Shown piece by piece: positions 43,500 through 52,624 of a stretch of 64,000 bases of DNA. A model generated the notes under the pieces. The model had not been told where the DNA came from, made no database searches, and saw nothing but the letters and a program-made list of their open reading frames with translations. The stretch comes from Cardiobacteriaceae bacterium (lineage in GTDB: Bacteria > Pseudomonadota > Gammaproteobacteria > Cardiobacteriales > Cardiobacteriaceae), in assembly GCA_030529365.1 (NCBI GenBank), contig JAUMXB010000002.1, forward strand, positions 1 to 64,000, in the 5' to 3' direction. Both the position numbers and the translations under genes were made by a program. Each line of letters begins with the position of its first letter. Position 1 is the stretch's first letter.

Positions 43500-44249
43500 T
43501 CACCTCTGTGAGTAGCTGGAAGGAATGGGTAGGCTCTGGAACAGGTAGCCGTCAAATTCCGGCGCTTCGACGTCGGAGAGGGCAAATACGGTGTCGCGCA
43601 CGTTTTCGAGATGCTGCCACATGGCGTGTTTGGCGGCGACGGGGTCTTTGCGCTTGAGCGCGTTCAGGATGGTGCGGTGGTCTTCGAGCCAGCGCTGCCA
43701 GTAGGTTTGGTCAACGATGTGGCGGTGCAGCTGTTCCCACATCGGGCTTCTTCTGCGTTGCAGCCACAGGTTGCGCACACTGTCGGCCAACACGCTGTTT
43801 TGCGTGGCTTCGGCAATGCGCAGGTGGAACTGTTCGTCGCTGCCGTAGTCGGTGATGCCGTTTTGTACTTCTTTTTCCTGCTGGTTCAGGAGGTTTTGCA
43901 GGGCGTCGATATCGCTTTTGGTGACGGTGAGCGCGGCCATTTCCGCCACCGCGCTTTCCAGCACCTGCCGCGCCTGCAAGAGTTCGAAAGGGCCGATGTC
44001 GTCTTCGGCGGCGCTTTCCGCGCCCGGCAGTTGCACGATATAGACGCCGGAGCCTTGCCGCACTTCCACAAGCCCCTGGATTTCCAGCATGATCAGCGCT
44101 TCGCGCAACAGCGCGCGGCTCACCTCGAAACGCTCGGCCAAATGGCGCTCGGCAGGCAGTTTGTCGCCCACGGCCAGCCCTTCGCGCACGATATAGGTGC
44201 GCAGCTCGGCGGCGACTTCGGGATAGCGGCGGGAAGTGGCGATGTTCAT
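43500..44249 (-). CDS. uxuR: GntR/FadR-family hexuronate regulator, UxuR-like
   Basis: A 249-aa regulator. The winged HTH (residues 10-75) reads LPAERHLAERFEVSRALLREALIMLEIQGLVEVRQGSGVYIV. The FCD effector domain has GPFELLQARQVLES, DEQFHLRIAEATQNSVL and MWQHLENVRD, with FDGYLFQSLP at the end. Every stretch lines up with E. coli UxuR/ExuR, repressors released by fructuronate or glucuronate. I chose ATG 44249 (MNIATSRRYPEVAAELR) over an upstream frame that enters element E16. It heads uxuR-PPM-like-uxuA. Confidence 0.92.
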   Translation of the reverse strand: MNIATSRRYPEVAAELRTYIVREGLAVGDKLPAERHLAERFEVSRALLREALIMLEIQGLVEVRQGSGVYIVQLPGAESAAEDDIGPFELLQARQVLESAVAEMAALTVTKSDIDALQNLLNQQEKEVQNGITDYGSDEQFHLRIAEATQNSVLADSVRNLWLQRRRSPMWEQLHRHIVDQTYWQRWLEDHRTILNALKRKDPVAAKHAMWQHLENVRDTVFALSDVEAPEFDGYLFQSLPIPSSYSQR

Positions 44250-44260
44250 GTTTGGATAAA

Positions 44261-44345
44261 TGGTAAATTTTCCCATGATGAAGCGCTTATTGTGAGAAAA
44301 ATTATCGTTATAAGCGCTTTATGATGGTAAAAAATGATTATTTTT
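44261..44345. repeat. E16: AAGCGCTT nested-palindrome element
   Basis: Cores at 44281-44288 and 44312-44319 (31 bp apart); one of the best-preserved copies, GGTAAATTTTC at the left and GGTAAAAAATGATTATTTTTT at the right. Upstream of uxuR. Confidence 0.93.
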
Positions 44346-44364
44346 TGCTATTTTATGGATTTCC

Positions 44365-44510
44365 GTAGGGTGGGTGTCAACCCACCATAAAAACACAATC
44401 GTTTCGCGACGGTGGGTTTACACCCACCCTACGGTTTACCCTGCGGGTAAATGGTGGGCTGAAGCCCACCCTACGATGCTTTTGATGTCGGGCATAAATG
44501 CCCGACCTAC
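44365..44510. repeat. Cluster of dispersed GTAGGGTGGG and GTCGGGCA hairpins
   Basis: GTAGGGTGGGTGTCAACCCACC is followed by its inverted partner ending CCACCCTAC (44432). GGTGGGCTGAAGCCCACC (44453-44470) and GTCGGGCATAAATGCCCGAC (44487-44506) follow. Copies lie near 23.8 and 51.6 kb. It fills the gap downstream of dctP; no gene is visible. Confidence 0.75.
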
Positions 44511-44532
44511 GGTTTGCCCTACGATTTGCGGA

Positions 44533-45513
44533 TTATTTCGCGGCAGCCTTGATGCGCTGGATGAGTTCCGCGGCTTTTTCCGAAGCTTTCGCCGCTTCTT
44601 CGTGCATGGGCAGCACTTTGTCGGCAAAGGCAGCGGTATCCACGTCTTCCACGAAGGTTACGCCCAGCTTGTCCTTGGCTTCCGCAATGACTTTGTTGGT
44701 GTTTTCCACCCACAGGTCTTTTTGCACCATGGTGGATTCGCGCGCGGCCTTCTTGATGGCCTCTTGCTGTTCAGGGGTGAGTTTTTCCCAGTCTTTCAGG
44801 CTCATGACGAGCACGTCGGGAATCATGGTGTGGCGGTCGTAGCTGTAGAACTTGCTGACTTCGCCGTGGCGGTTATCGACGAGAGCGGATTCGTTGTTTT
44901 CCGCACCATCGACCACGCCCTGCTGCAAGGCGGTATAGAGTTCACCGAAGGCAATCGGCGTCGGGCTTGCGCCGAGGAGTTCAATCATTTTCACTGCGGT
45001 CGGGCTGGGCTGGACGCGGATTTTCATGCCTTTCAGGTCATCCGGGTGCTTGATGGCCTTGCCGGCATAGAAGGAGCGGGCGCCGGCGTCGTAATAGGCG
45101 ATGCCGATGAAGCCCTTGTCTTTGGAGGCATTGAGGATTTCTTCGCCGATGTCGCCGGTGATCACGTTGTAGTAGTGGTCAACGTCCTGGAAGATGTAGG
45201 GCAGGTTGAAGACGCCGTAGAGCGGTTCGAAGGCTTCCAGTTCGGCAGCGTTGGTCTTGGCGAGCGCCAGTCCGCCGGATTGCACGAGTTCCACCGATTC
45301 GCGCTGGGTGCCGAGCTGGGCGTTGGGATAGATGCGGATTTTGATCTCGCCGCCGGTGTATTCGGCCACTTTGTCGGCAAAGGATTGCATGGCCTTGTGC
45401 ACGGGAATCTCTTTGCTCTGGTTGTGCGAGAGTTTCAGGGTGGTGGCGGCTTGCGCGGCCATCGACAAGCCGGCGATTACTGCAACGGCAAGGGCTTTTT
45501 TCAACGCGGTCAT
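44533..45513 (-). CDS. TRAP transporter solute-binding protein (DctP type)
   Basis: A periplasmic DctP-type solute receptor of 326 aa. Signal peptide MTALKKALAVAVIAGLSMAAQA precedes KLSHNQSKEIPVHKAMQSFADKV. The substrate-binding Arg lies in GMKIRVQPSPTAVKMIELLGA, and PIAFGELYTALQQGVVDGAENN is the family motif. Divergent from dctQM, from which it is separated by 132 bp with a UxuR-type site, and within the glucuronate locus, it most likely binds hexuronates. Confidence 0.92.
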   Translation of the reverse strand: MTALKKALAVAVIAGLSMAAQAATTLKLSHNQSKEIPVHKAMQSFADKVAEYTGGEIKIRIYPNAQLGTQRESVELVQSGGLALAKTNAAELEAFEPLYGVFNLPYIFQDVDHYYNVITGDIGEEILNASKDKGFIGIAYYDAGARSFYAGKAIKHPDDLKGMKIRVQPSPTAVKMIELLGASPTPIAFGELYTALQQGVVDGAENNESALVDNRHGEVSKFYSYDRHTMIPDVLVMSLKDWEKLTPEQQEAIKKAARESTMVQKDLWVENTNKVIAEAKDKLGVTFVEDVDTAAFADKVLPMHEEAAKASEKAAELIQRIKAAAK

Positions 45514-45575
45514 GGTGTTCTCCTGTTGGATTGGGACGGCGCTATCTTGCCGCGCTGTTCGACCAATGTCAATAA

Positions 45576-45591
45576 CTGGTTGACCAATTGT
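45576..45591. promoter_or_regulatory. Candidate UxuR operator in the dctP/dctQ divergent gap
   Basis: AACTGGTTGACCAATT is a near-perfect inverted repeat with the TGGT-NN-ACCA pattern used by FadR-type hexuronate regulators such as UxuR/ExuR. It lies between the divergent binding-protein and permease genes. Confidence 0.5.
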
Positions 45592-45645
45592 TCGTGAATG
45601 GTTAATCTGTGCCACGTGTCCAAATCCGCCACGGGAGTGATTGCC

Positions 45646-46170
45646 ATGAATGAATCCGATGTGAAGTTGTCTGCCTTGCCGTGGCCGGAGCGGCTTGCCG
45701 CCGTGGTGCGGCGGGTGAATGGTTATGTGCTGACGGTACTGGCGTTTTTGCTGGTAGCCTGCGTGGTATGGCAGGTGATTTCCCGCTATGTGAGCGCAAA
45801 GCCCAGCACGGTGACGGATGAACTCGCGCGCTTTACCTTTATGTGGATAGGGCTTCTGGGTGCGGCGCAGGCGTCCGCGCACAAGCAGCATCTTGCGATT
45901 GATCTGCTCGCAATGAAGCTCAGGGGTGGTGCGAAAAAAGCGCTCAATCTCCTGATCGAATGCGCGATTATTGCTTTCGCCAGTCTGGTGATGATCTGGG
46001 GTGGCTGGTCGCTCGCGGCGAAAACTTTTGCCAACCAGCAGGTCACGCCCGCGCTGCAATGGCCGATGGGTTATGTGTACATGGTGGTGCCGGTGGCGGG
46101 CGTGCTGATGGTGTTTTTCGCCCTCGTTGCCATTCACGATACTTTGCGTCATGAGGAGAGCGCGTCATGA
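45646..46170 (+). CDS. TRAP transporter small permease (DctQ type)
   Basis: A 174-aa inner-membrane protein with four membrane segments: VNGYVLTVLAFLLVACVVWQ near residue 40, MWIGLLGAAQASAHKQHLAIDLL (the typical DctQ motif), IIAFASLVMIWGGWSL and GYVYMVVPVAGVLMVFF. GGGAGTG stands upstream of ATG 45646. The stop overlaps dctM by 4 nt (ATGA). Together with DctM it makes the hexuronate TRAP permease. Confidence 0.92.
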   Translation: MNESDVKLSALPWPERLAAVVRRVNGYVLTVLAFLLVACVVWQVISRYVSAKPSTVTDELARFTFMWIGLLGAAQASAHKQHLAIDLLAMKLRGGAKKALNLLIECAIIAFASLVMIWGGWSLAAKTFANQQVTPALQWPMGYVYMVVPVAGVLMVFFALVAIHDTLRHEESAS

Positions 46171-47480
46171 GTACGGAGTTGCTGAGTGTGCTGGTATTGT
46201 TCGGCACGTTCTTTTTGCTGATGTTTTTGAGTGTACCGGTGTCGTTTTCCATCGGCATTGCCACGGTAGCGACGATTCTGCTCGCCATGCCGTTCGACAA
46301 CACCATGTTCGTCACCGCGCAGAAGATGATTACCGCGCTCGACAGCTTTGCGCTCTTGGCGCTGCCGTTTTTCATTCTCGCCGGCAACATCATGAACCGC
46401 GGCGGTATCGCCATGCGCCTCATCAATCTTGCCCTGGTGATGGCCGGGCGGCTGCCCGGGGCGCTTGCGCACTGCAACGTGATTGCCAACATGCTGTTCG
46501 GCTCGATTTCCGGTTCTGCCGTGGCATCTGCGGCAGCGGTCGGCGGCATCATGAACGACATGCAGCACAAGGCGGGCTACGATCCGGGCTATTCCGCAGC
46601 GGTGAATATCGCTTCCTGCCCCACCGGGCTGCTCATTCCGCCGAGCAACACCTTTATCGTCTATTCCACCATTTCCGGGGGTACGTCGGTCGCGGCGCTT
46701 TTCCTGGCGGGCTATGTGCCGGGCATTCTCATGGGGCTGGGCATCATGGTGGTGGCCGGATTCATCGCCTGGCGGCGCCGTTATCCGGTGAACGAGCGTG
46801 TGCCCATGAATGCGGTGGCTGGCGCCGTGATTCAGGCGATTCTGCCGCTGTCCTTGATCGTGATCGTGATTGGCGGCATCGTCAAAGGCAAATTCACGGC
46901 CACCGAAGGCTCGGCCATTGCCGTGGTCTATTCGCTTTTCCTTGCCGTCGTCGTCTATCGCGAACTGAAAATCCGCGATTTGCCCAAGCTCTTTCTCGAT
47001 TCGATGGTGACCAACGCCATCGTCCTGCTGCTGATCGGCTGCTCCTCCGGCATGAGCTGGGCGATGGCGAACGCCGATATTCCCTTCATCATCGAAGAAG
47101 CAATTTTGGCCGTTTCCGAAAACAAGATCGTGATTCTGCTCACCATCAACCTGATTTTGCTGGTGGTCGGTTTCTTCATGGACATGACGCCCGCCATTTT
47201 GATCTTCACGCCCATCTTTCTGCCCATTGCCGAATCGCTGGGCATGGATCCGGTGCATTTCGGGGTGATGATGACGTTCAACCTGTGCATGGGCATCGTC
47301 ACGCCGCCGGTCGGCAGTTGCCTGTTCGTCGGTTGCTCGGTGGGCAAGGTCAGGCTGGCGCAGGTCATTCCCTACATGCTGCCGATGTATGTAGCGCTTA
47401 TCCTCACGCTGCTCCTCGTCACCTTCATCCCGCAGATTTCCCTGTGGCTGCCGCAACTGCTCATGAATTACGGAGGCTAG
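46167..47480 (+). CDS. TRAP transporter large permease (DctM type)
   Basis: A 437-aa inner-membrane protein with about 12 membrane segments. It shows LLALPFFILAGNIMNRGGIAMRLI, FGSISGSAVASAAAVGGIM, SCPTGLLIPPSNTFIVYST and PVGSCLFVGCSVG, all typical of DctM. These helices form the sodium-coupled transport core. It begins inside the dctQ stop and is followed after 3 bp by a GH31 enzyme gene, so the three genes form one operon. Confidence 0.94.
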   Translation: MSTELLSVLVLFGTFFLLMFLSVPVSFSIGIATVATILLAMPFDNTMFVTAQKMITALDSFALLALPFFILAGNIMNRGGIAMRLINLALVMAGRLPGALAHCNVIANMLFGSISGSAVASAAAVGGIMNDMQHKAGYDPGYSAAVNIASCPTGLLIPPSNTFIVYSTISGGTSVAALFLAGYVPGILMGLGIMVVAGFIAWRRRYPVNERVPMNAVAGAVIQAILPLSLIVIVIGGIVKGKFTATEGSAIAVVYSLFLAVVVYRELKIRDLPKLFLDSMVTNAIVLLLIGCSSGMSWAMANADIPFIIEEAILAVSENKIVILLTINLILLVVGFFMDMTPAILIFTPIFLPIAESLGMDPVHFGVMMTFNLCMGIVTPPVGSCLFVGCSVGKVRLAQVIPYMLPMYVALILTLLLVTFIPQISLWLPQLLMNYGG

Positions 47481-47483
47481 GCG

Positions 47484-49823
47484 ATGAAAACCCTGAAAAA
47501 CTGGGCTGTGCAAAGCGAAAATGCCGATGGCGTCACTTTGCAAGTGGACGGCAAACATGTGCTGCACGTCATCGTGCTCGAAGACTGGCTGTGGCGCGTG
47601 TGGATACAGCCCTTTGGCGAAACGCGGCTTGACCGCAGCTGGATGATTGCCGGTTCGCCCATGGAAGGGCGCGAGCGCGCGAGCCGCGAAGGATTCGCCT
47701 GCCCGCCCGTCAGCATGGAACACGGCGAAGCGCTCACCATCAGCGGTAAAGCGCTGCGTCTTGTCATCCATCAGCCGCTTGCGCTGGAATGGCAGGAAAA
47801 AACGGCGGACGGCTGGCGCACCATCGCCTGCGACCGCAAAACCGGTGCTTACCAGATCGGCCACACCCGCCCTGACATCGCGCACTACATGGCGCTCGAT
47901 AACGCCGACTTCATTACCGGCCTGGGCGAAAAAGCGGGCACGGTCAACCGCATCGGCAAGTCATACGAAATGCGCAGCCTTGATGCCATGGGCTACAACG
48001 CGGAAAGCACCGATCCGCTCTACAAGCACTGGCCGTTCTACCAGGTGCGCACGAAAGAAGGCGCGCACTATGGCCTTTTCTACGACAACCTCGCCACTTC
48101 GCGCTTCAACATGGGGCAGGAACTCGACAACTACCACCCGCGCTACCGCAGCTATCGCGCTGAAGACGGCGACATCGATCTTTACTTCATCCACGGGCAA
48201 AACATCGCCGGCATCACCAAGCGCTTTTTGCAGCTGACCGGCAAAACCCTCTTTCCGCCGAAATGGAGCCTTGGCTATTCAGGCTCGACCATGAGCTACA
48301 CTGACGCGCCCGACGCGCAAGCGCAACTCATGAATTTCATCCGCTTGTGCCAAGAACACGCCATCCCCTGCGACAGCTTCCAGCTCTCCTCCGGCTACAC
48401 CTCCATCGGCCACAAGCGCTACGTCTTCCACTGGAACCGCGACAAATTCCCCGATGCCAAAGCCTGCTTTGCTGCCTTCCGCGAGGCGGGCATCCGTTTG
48501 GCCGCCAACATCAAGCCCTGTCTGCTGCACGACCACCCGCGCTATCAGGAAGCCGCCGCAGCCGGATTATTCGTCAGAGACAGCGAAACGGACGCGCCCG
48601 AAACCTCCATGTTCTGGGACGCCGAAGGCTCGCATCTCGACTTCACCAACCCCGCAACCGGCGCATGGTGGCGCGACAACGTCAAACGCCAATTGCTGGA
48701 TTACGGCATCGGCTCCACCTGGAACGACAACAACGAATACGAAATCTGGGACGGCGCCGCGCGCTGCCACGGCTTCGGCAACCCCGTCGCCATCCGCCAC
48801 ATCCGCCCGCTCATGCCGCTCCTCATGATGCGCAACTCGCACCAGGCGCAAACCGAACATTCCCCCGAGCGTCCCTACCTCATCTCGCGCTCCGGCTGCC
48901 CCGGCATGCAGCGCTACGTGCAAACCTGGAGCGGCGACAACCGCACCTCGTGGCACACCCTCAAATGGAACATCCGCATGGGCATCGGCATGAGCCTCTC
49001 CGGCATGTACCACACCGGCCACGACATCGGCGGCTTCGCCGGCGGCAAACCCGACGCCGAACTCTTTCTGCGCTGGATACAAAGCGCGCTGCTCCTGCCG
49101 CGCTTCACCATCCACTCGTGGAACGACGACGGCAGCGTCAACGAACCGTGGATGCACCCGAGCGTCACCCCCGCCGTCAGAGACGCCATCACCCTGCGCT
49201 ACCGCCTCATCCCCCATCTCTACACCCTGCTCTGGCAAGCCACGCAAGACGACGAAGCCATCATCCGCCCCACTTTCCTTGACCACGAACACGATCCGCG
49301 CACCTTTGCCGACAGCGACGATTACCTGATCGGCCGCGACCTCCTCGTCTGCCCCGTCGTTGCGCCGGACGTGCGCGAACGCGACTGTTATCTCCCGGAT
49401 AACCACGACGGCTGGTACGACTATTACAGCGGCGAGTACCACAGCGGCGGCCAAACCCTGCGCGTGCCAGCGCCTCTGGAGCGCCTGCCGCTATTCGTGC
49501 GCGCCGGCAGCCTCATTGCCGAAGGCGAGCTGCTCCATGCCGCAAGCCCCGCGCAAGATACCTCGCGCCTGTTCAAACTCTATCCGCCGAAAGGCGCGGG
49601 CGAATGCACAGGCGTCATCTACGACGACGATGGCGTAGCCAGCGACGGCACGCACCACCGCATCGACTGGCGCATGCAAAGCGATGCCACCCGCATCACC
49701 TTGACCCTGAACGCCAGCGGCAGCTATCAGCCCGCATGGCTCGCCAACATCCGCGTGCAACTGCCGCCGCAGGAACAGCGCAAACTGGTCATAGAAAGCA
49801 ATATATCTATAAATAGCCAATAA
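47484..49823 (+). CDS. Glycoside hydrolase family 31 enzyme
   Basis: A cytosolic GH31 hydrolase of 779 aa without a signal peptide. An N-terminal beta domain (1-230) precedes the TIM barrel. The likely nucleophile Asp lies in GSTWNDNNEYEIWDG and the acid/base Asp in QTWSGDNRTSWHTL; SLSGMYHTGHDIGGF follows. Beta-rich domains (about 580-779) end the protein. GH31 acts on alpha-linked sugars with retention. Only 3 bp after dctM, it probably processes a small alpha-linked, acid-containing sugar taken up by the TRAP system. The exact specificity cannot be given. Confidence 0.88.
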   Translation: MKTLKNWAVQSENADGVTLQVDGKHVLHVIVLEDWLWRVWIQPFGETRLDRSWMIAGSPMEGRERASREGFACPPVSMEHGEALTISGKALRLVIHQPLALEWQEKTADGWRTIACDRKTGAYQIGHTRPDIAHYMALDNADFITGLGEKAGTVNRIGKSYEMRSLDAMGYNAESTDPLYKHWPFYQVRTKEGAHYGLFYDNLATSRFNMGQELDNYHPRYRSYRAEDGDIDLYFIHGQNIAGITKRFLQLTGKTLFPPKWSLGYSGSTMSYTDAPDAQAQLMNFIRLCQEHAIPCDSFQLSSGYTSIGHKRYVFHWNRDKFPDAKACFAAFREAGIRLAANIKPCLLHDHPRYQEAAAAGLFVRDSETDAPETSMFWDAEGSHLDFTNPATGAWWRDNVKRQLLDYGIGSTWNDNNEYEIWDGAARCHGFGNPVAIRHIRPLMPLLMMRNSHQAQTEHSPERPYLISRSGCPGMQRYVQTWSGDNRTSWHTLKWNIRMGIGMSLSGMYHTGHDIGGFAGGKPDAELFLRWIQSALLLPRFTIHSWNDDGSVNEPWMHPSVTPAVRDAITLRYRLIPHLYTLLWQATQDDEAIIRPTFLDHEHDPRTFADSDDYLIGRDLLVCPVVAPDVRERDCYLPDNHDGWYDYYSGEYHSGGQTLRVPAPLERLPLFVRAGSLIAEGELLHAASPAQDTSRLFKLYPPKGAGECTGVIYDDDGVASDGTHHRIDWRMQSDATRITLTLNASGSYQPAWLANIRVQLPPQEQRKLVIESNISINSQ

Positions 49824-49905
49824 ATAGTCATTATTTACCATCAATAAGCGCTTATAGTGATAAAAATTCTCATCATAAGCGCTTCAAGGTGAGAAAATTT
49901 CTCAT
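49823..49905. repeat. E17: AAGCGCTT nested-palindrome element
   Basis: Cores at 49846-49853 and 49877-49884 (31 bp apart). It begins at the GH31 stop and ends 30 bp before uxaC. Confidence 0.92.
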
Positions 49906-49935
49906 GAGAATTCTCTTTGCCGAACGGAGCCAACC

Positions 49936-51336
49936 ATGACCTTCCTTACCGACGATTTCCTCCTCCATAGCGACACCGCGCGCGAGCTTTATCACGAGCA
50001 CGCGCGGCACCAGCCGATCTACGATTACCACTGCCACTTGCCGCCTGCTGATATTGCGGCCAACACCCAATTCCGCGATTTGGCTGATATTTGGCTTGCT
50101 GGCGACCACTACAAATGGCGCGGTATGCGTACCTTGGGCATTGCCGAGCGCCTGATTACCGGCGACGCCTCCCCGCGCGAAAAATTCCAGGCCTATGCCG
50201 AGGCCGTGCCGCATTTTATCGGCAACCCGCTCTATCACTGGACGCATCTCGAACTCAAGCGCCCCTTCGGCATCACCACCTTGTTGAACGGCAAAACGGC
50301 AGAGCGCGTGTGGCACGCGGCGAATGAAAAACTGGCGCAACCCGAATTCCGCGCGCGCGGCATTCTCGAGCAAATGAACGTGAAAATGGTCGGCACTACG
50401 GACGACCCGATTGACAGCCTTGAACACCATGCCGCCATTGCCGCCGACAAAACCTTTGCCATCAAAATCCGCCCCAGCTTCCGCCCCGACAAAGCGCTCA
50501 AGCTTGAGCATCCCGATTATCCGGACTATCTCGGCAAACTCGAAGCGGCAAGCGATACCAACATCGCGCGCTTTGCCGATCTGCAACAAGCGCTGCTCAA
50601 GCGGCTTGACCATTTCGCCGCGCACGGCTGCGTCGCCTCCGATCACGGCATTGAAATCCTGCGTTATGCGCCGGTGCCGGATGACAGTACGCTGGACGCC
50701 ATTCTTGCCAAGCGCCTGTCCGGCAAGGTATTGGAAGAAACCGAAATTGCCCGGTTCCAGACCGCGCTGCTCGTCTGGCTTGGTCAGGAATATCACCGTC
50801 GCGGCTGGGTAATGCAGCTGCACATCGGCCCGATCCGCAACAACAACAGCCGCATGTTCAAGCAGTTGGGCGCAGACAGCGGTTTCGATTCCATTGGCGA
50901 CCGCCTGCTGGCCGACAACCTCGCTTCCCTCCTGAACGCGATGGACACCAACGACCAGTTGCCGAAAACCATCCTCTACACCATCAACCCGCGCGACAAC
51001 GCCATCCTTGCCACCATGTGCGGCAATTTCCAGCAGGAAGGCGTGCGCGGCAAGGTGCAGTTCGGCTCGGGCTGGTGGTTCAACGACCAGAAAGACGGCA
51101 TGATCGAGCAGCTCAAAACCCACGCGCAAATGGGAATTTTGTCCGTCTTCGTCGGCATGCTCACCGATAGCCGCAGTTTTCTTTCCTACACGCGGCACGA
51201 ATATTTCCGCCGCATCCTCTGCAACCTCATCGGCGACTGGGTGGAAAACGGCGAAGCGCCGCGCGACATGGCGCTGCTCGGCGAAATGGTCGCGAATATC
51301 TGCTACGGCAACGCCGCGCGCTTTTTTGCGGCGTAG
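49936..51336 (+). CDS. uxaC: Glucuronate isomerase (uronate isomerase)
   Basis: Isomerises D-glucuronate to D-fructuronate (also galacturonate to tagaturonate). The 466-aa amidohydrolase-fold enzyme has the metal-binding YDYHCHLPP near residue 30, [30 protein letters not shown] with the metal His, and [12 protein letters not shown]. Length equals E. coli UxaC (470). CGGAGCC is upstream of ATG 49936. It is separated from the GH31 gene by E17. The lack of uxaA/uxaB in the locus favours glucuronate as substrate. Confidence 0.96.
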   Translation: MTFLTDDFLLHSDTARELYHEHARHQPIYDYHCHLPPADIAANTQFRDLADIWLAGDHYKWRGMRTLGIAERLITGDASPREKFQAYAEAVPHFIGNPLYHWTHLELKRPFGITTLLNGKTAERVWHAANEKLAQPEFRARGILEQMNVKMVGTTDDPIDSLEHHAAIAADKTFAIKIRPSFRPDKALKLEHPDYPDYLGKLEAASDTNIARFADLQQALLKRLDHFAAHGCVASDHGIEILRYAPVPDDSTLDAILAKRLSGKVLEETEIARFQTALLVWLGQEYHRRGWVMQLHIGPIRNNNSRMFKQLGADSGFDSIGDRLLADNLASLLNAMDTNDQLPKTILYTINPRDNAILATMCGNFQQEGVRGKVQFGSGWWFNDQKDGMIEQLKTHAQMGILSVFVGMLTDSRSFLSYTRHEYFRRILCNLIGDWVENGEAPRDMALLGEMVANICYGNAARFFAA

Positions 51337-51366
51337 GGTGCGTGTCAAGCCACCATCGCCAAGCAT
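51337..51366. repeat. Short GTAGGGTGCG hairpin remnant after uxaC
   Basis: GTAGGGTGCGTGTCAAGCCACC starts directly at the uxaC stop and is a degenerate copy of the GTAGGGTGGG repeat. The whole stretch from here to 51928 is gene-free and consists of repeats. Confidence 0.6.
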
Positions 51367-51498
51367 GTAGGTTGGCGAGTTTCCCATAAAAATGCAGCCG
51401 CATTTTTATGGGAGCCCGGTGGTGAGCGAAGCAAGCCCCAACACAAAGCCAGCATCGCATGTTGGGGTTCGCGTGTTTCACGCTCACCACCAACCTAC
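51367..51498. repeat. R130 dispersed repeat, copy A
   Basis: About 132 bp. Outer arms GTAGGTTGG/CCAACCTAC, then a perfect hairpin (CCATAAAAATGC with GCATTTTTATGG), GGTGGTGAGCG/CGCTCACCACC and CCCCAACA/TGTTGGGG. The reverse complement of 61354-61484 follows the same order with scattered changes. Non-coding. Confidence 0.8.
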
Positions 51499-51543
51499 GG
51501 ATCGCTCTGTGACGGCAAGTTGACAGGCATTCGCGCAGCCATG

Positions 51544-51772
51544 GTAGGTCGGCCATTCATGGCCGACGTTGAATACACGTCGGGCACAAAGTGCCCGATC
51601 GACGGTATTCCTCCAAGGGTATTGGGCTTGTCAAAATACGCTTGCGGCAACGTGGGGTGGGTTTCAGCCAGGTAGGGTGGGTGTCAACCCACCGTCGCGA
51701 CACGATTTATTCTTCCCCCAATCTCACTGCGGAGCAGAGAGGCGTTTTTTGGTGGGTTGACATCCATCCTAC
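51544..51772. repeat. Dispersed GTAGGTCGG and GTAGGGTGGG hairpins
   Basis: 51544-51603 is a near-copy of 23755-23814 (TCGGCCATTCATGGCCGA, CGTCGGGCACAAAGTGCCCGA). 51672-51693 is GTAGGGTGGGTGTCAACCCACC, and 51751-51772 GGTGGGTTGACATCCATCCTAC is its inverted partner, so a cassette of about 60 bp lies between. No gene. Confidence 0.75.
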
Positions 51773-51780
51773 GGCATGGC

Positions 51781-51862
51781 GAGAAATTTTCTCATCATAA
51801 AGCGCTTATCGTGAGAAAAATTACCACAATAAGCGCTTGATGGTGATAAAAAACGATTATTT
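51781..51862. repeat. E18: AAGCGCTT nested-palindrome element
   Basis: Cores at 51800-51807 and 51831-51838 (31 bp apart), between convergent uxaC and ulaF. Confidence 0.92.
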
Positions 51863-51928
51863 CTAGCGATAGTATATAGTGGGTGCGGTTGGCGCCAACG
51901 GCGCGTAACCGTACCTACAGGTTGTGTT

Positions 51929-52624
51929 TTACTGCCCGTAATAGGCATTTTTGCCGTGCTTGCGCAGGTAATGCTTGTCGAGCAGGGTTTGCTGCATGGA
52001 CGGCAGTTGCGGGTTGAGTTGCAGGGCAAAGAGGTTCATGTAGGCCACTTCTTCGAGAACGACGGCGTTGTGCACGGCGTTGTCGGCGTCCTTGCCCCAG
52101 GCAAACGGGCCGTGCGAGGCAACGAGGACGCCCGGCACCATGTCGGGATCGATGCCGCGCTCGCGGAAGGTTTCGACGATGACCTTGCCGGTTTCCAGTT
52201 CGTATTCGCCCTGGATTTCCGCGTCATGCATGAGGCGGGTGCAGGGCACGGTGCCGTAGAAGTAATCGGCGTGGGTAGTGCCGAGGGCGGGCAGGTCGCG
52301 GCAGGCTTGCGCCCAGGTGGTGGCATGGCGCGAGTGGGTATGCACGATGCCGCCGATGTTGGGGAACTGGCGGTAAAGTTCGAGATGGGTCGGGGTGTCG
52401 GATGAAGGCTTTTTGCTGCCTTCGACGACTTTGCCGCTTGCGAGATCGACCACGACCATATCATCGGCCTGCATCACGTCATATTCCACGCCCGAGGGCT
52501 TGATGACGATGACGCCGCGCTCGCGATCCACGGCGCTGACGTTGCCCCAGGTGAAGGTGACAAGCCCGTATTTGGGCAGGGCGAGGTTGGCTTTCAGTAC
52601 GTCTTCTTTGAGTTGCGCCAGCAT
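51929..52624 (-). CDS. ulaF: L-ribulose-5-phosphate 4-epimerase
   Basis: Converts L-ribulose 5-phosphate to D-xylulose 5-phosphate, linking ascorbate breakdown to the pentose phosphate pathway. The 231-aa class II aldolase-fold protein has [44 protein letters not shown], the zinc-binding [11 protein letters not shown] and [28 protein letters not shown] and the ending HGKNAYYGQ, matching UlaF/SgbE/AraD. The ATG shares one base with the ulaE stop (TGATG). Final gene of ulaR-ulaE-ulaF. Confidence 0.95.
   Translation of the reverse strand: MLAQLKEDVLKANLALPKYGLVTFTWGNVSAVDRERGVIVIKPSGVEYDVMQADDMVVVDLASGKVVEGSKKPSSDTPTHLELYRQFPNIGGIVHTHSRHATTWAQACRDLPALGTTHADYFYGTVPCTRLMHDAEIQGEYELETGKVIVETFRERGIDPDMVPGVLVASHGPFAWGKDADNAVHNAVVLEEVAYMNLFALQLNPQLPSMQQTLLDKHYLRKHGKNAYYGQ

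Noticed and set aside
45598-45645. Longer start for the dctQ gene at 45598
   Set aside because: The extra 16 residues come from the regulatory gap; ATG 45646 has a ribosome binding site and a normal DctQ N-terminus.
44533-46152. Single 539-codon minus-strand gene covering dctP and the region antisense to dctQ
   Set aside because: Only the part up to 45513 has family similarity and a signal peptide; the rest is antisense to dctQ.
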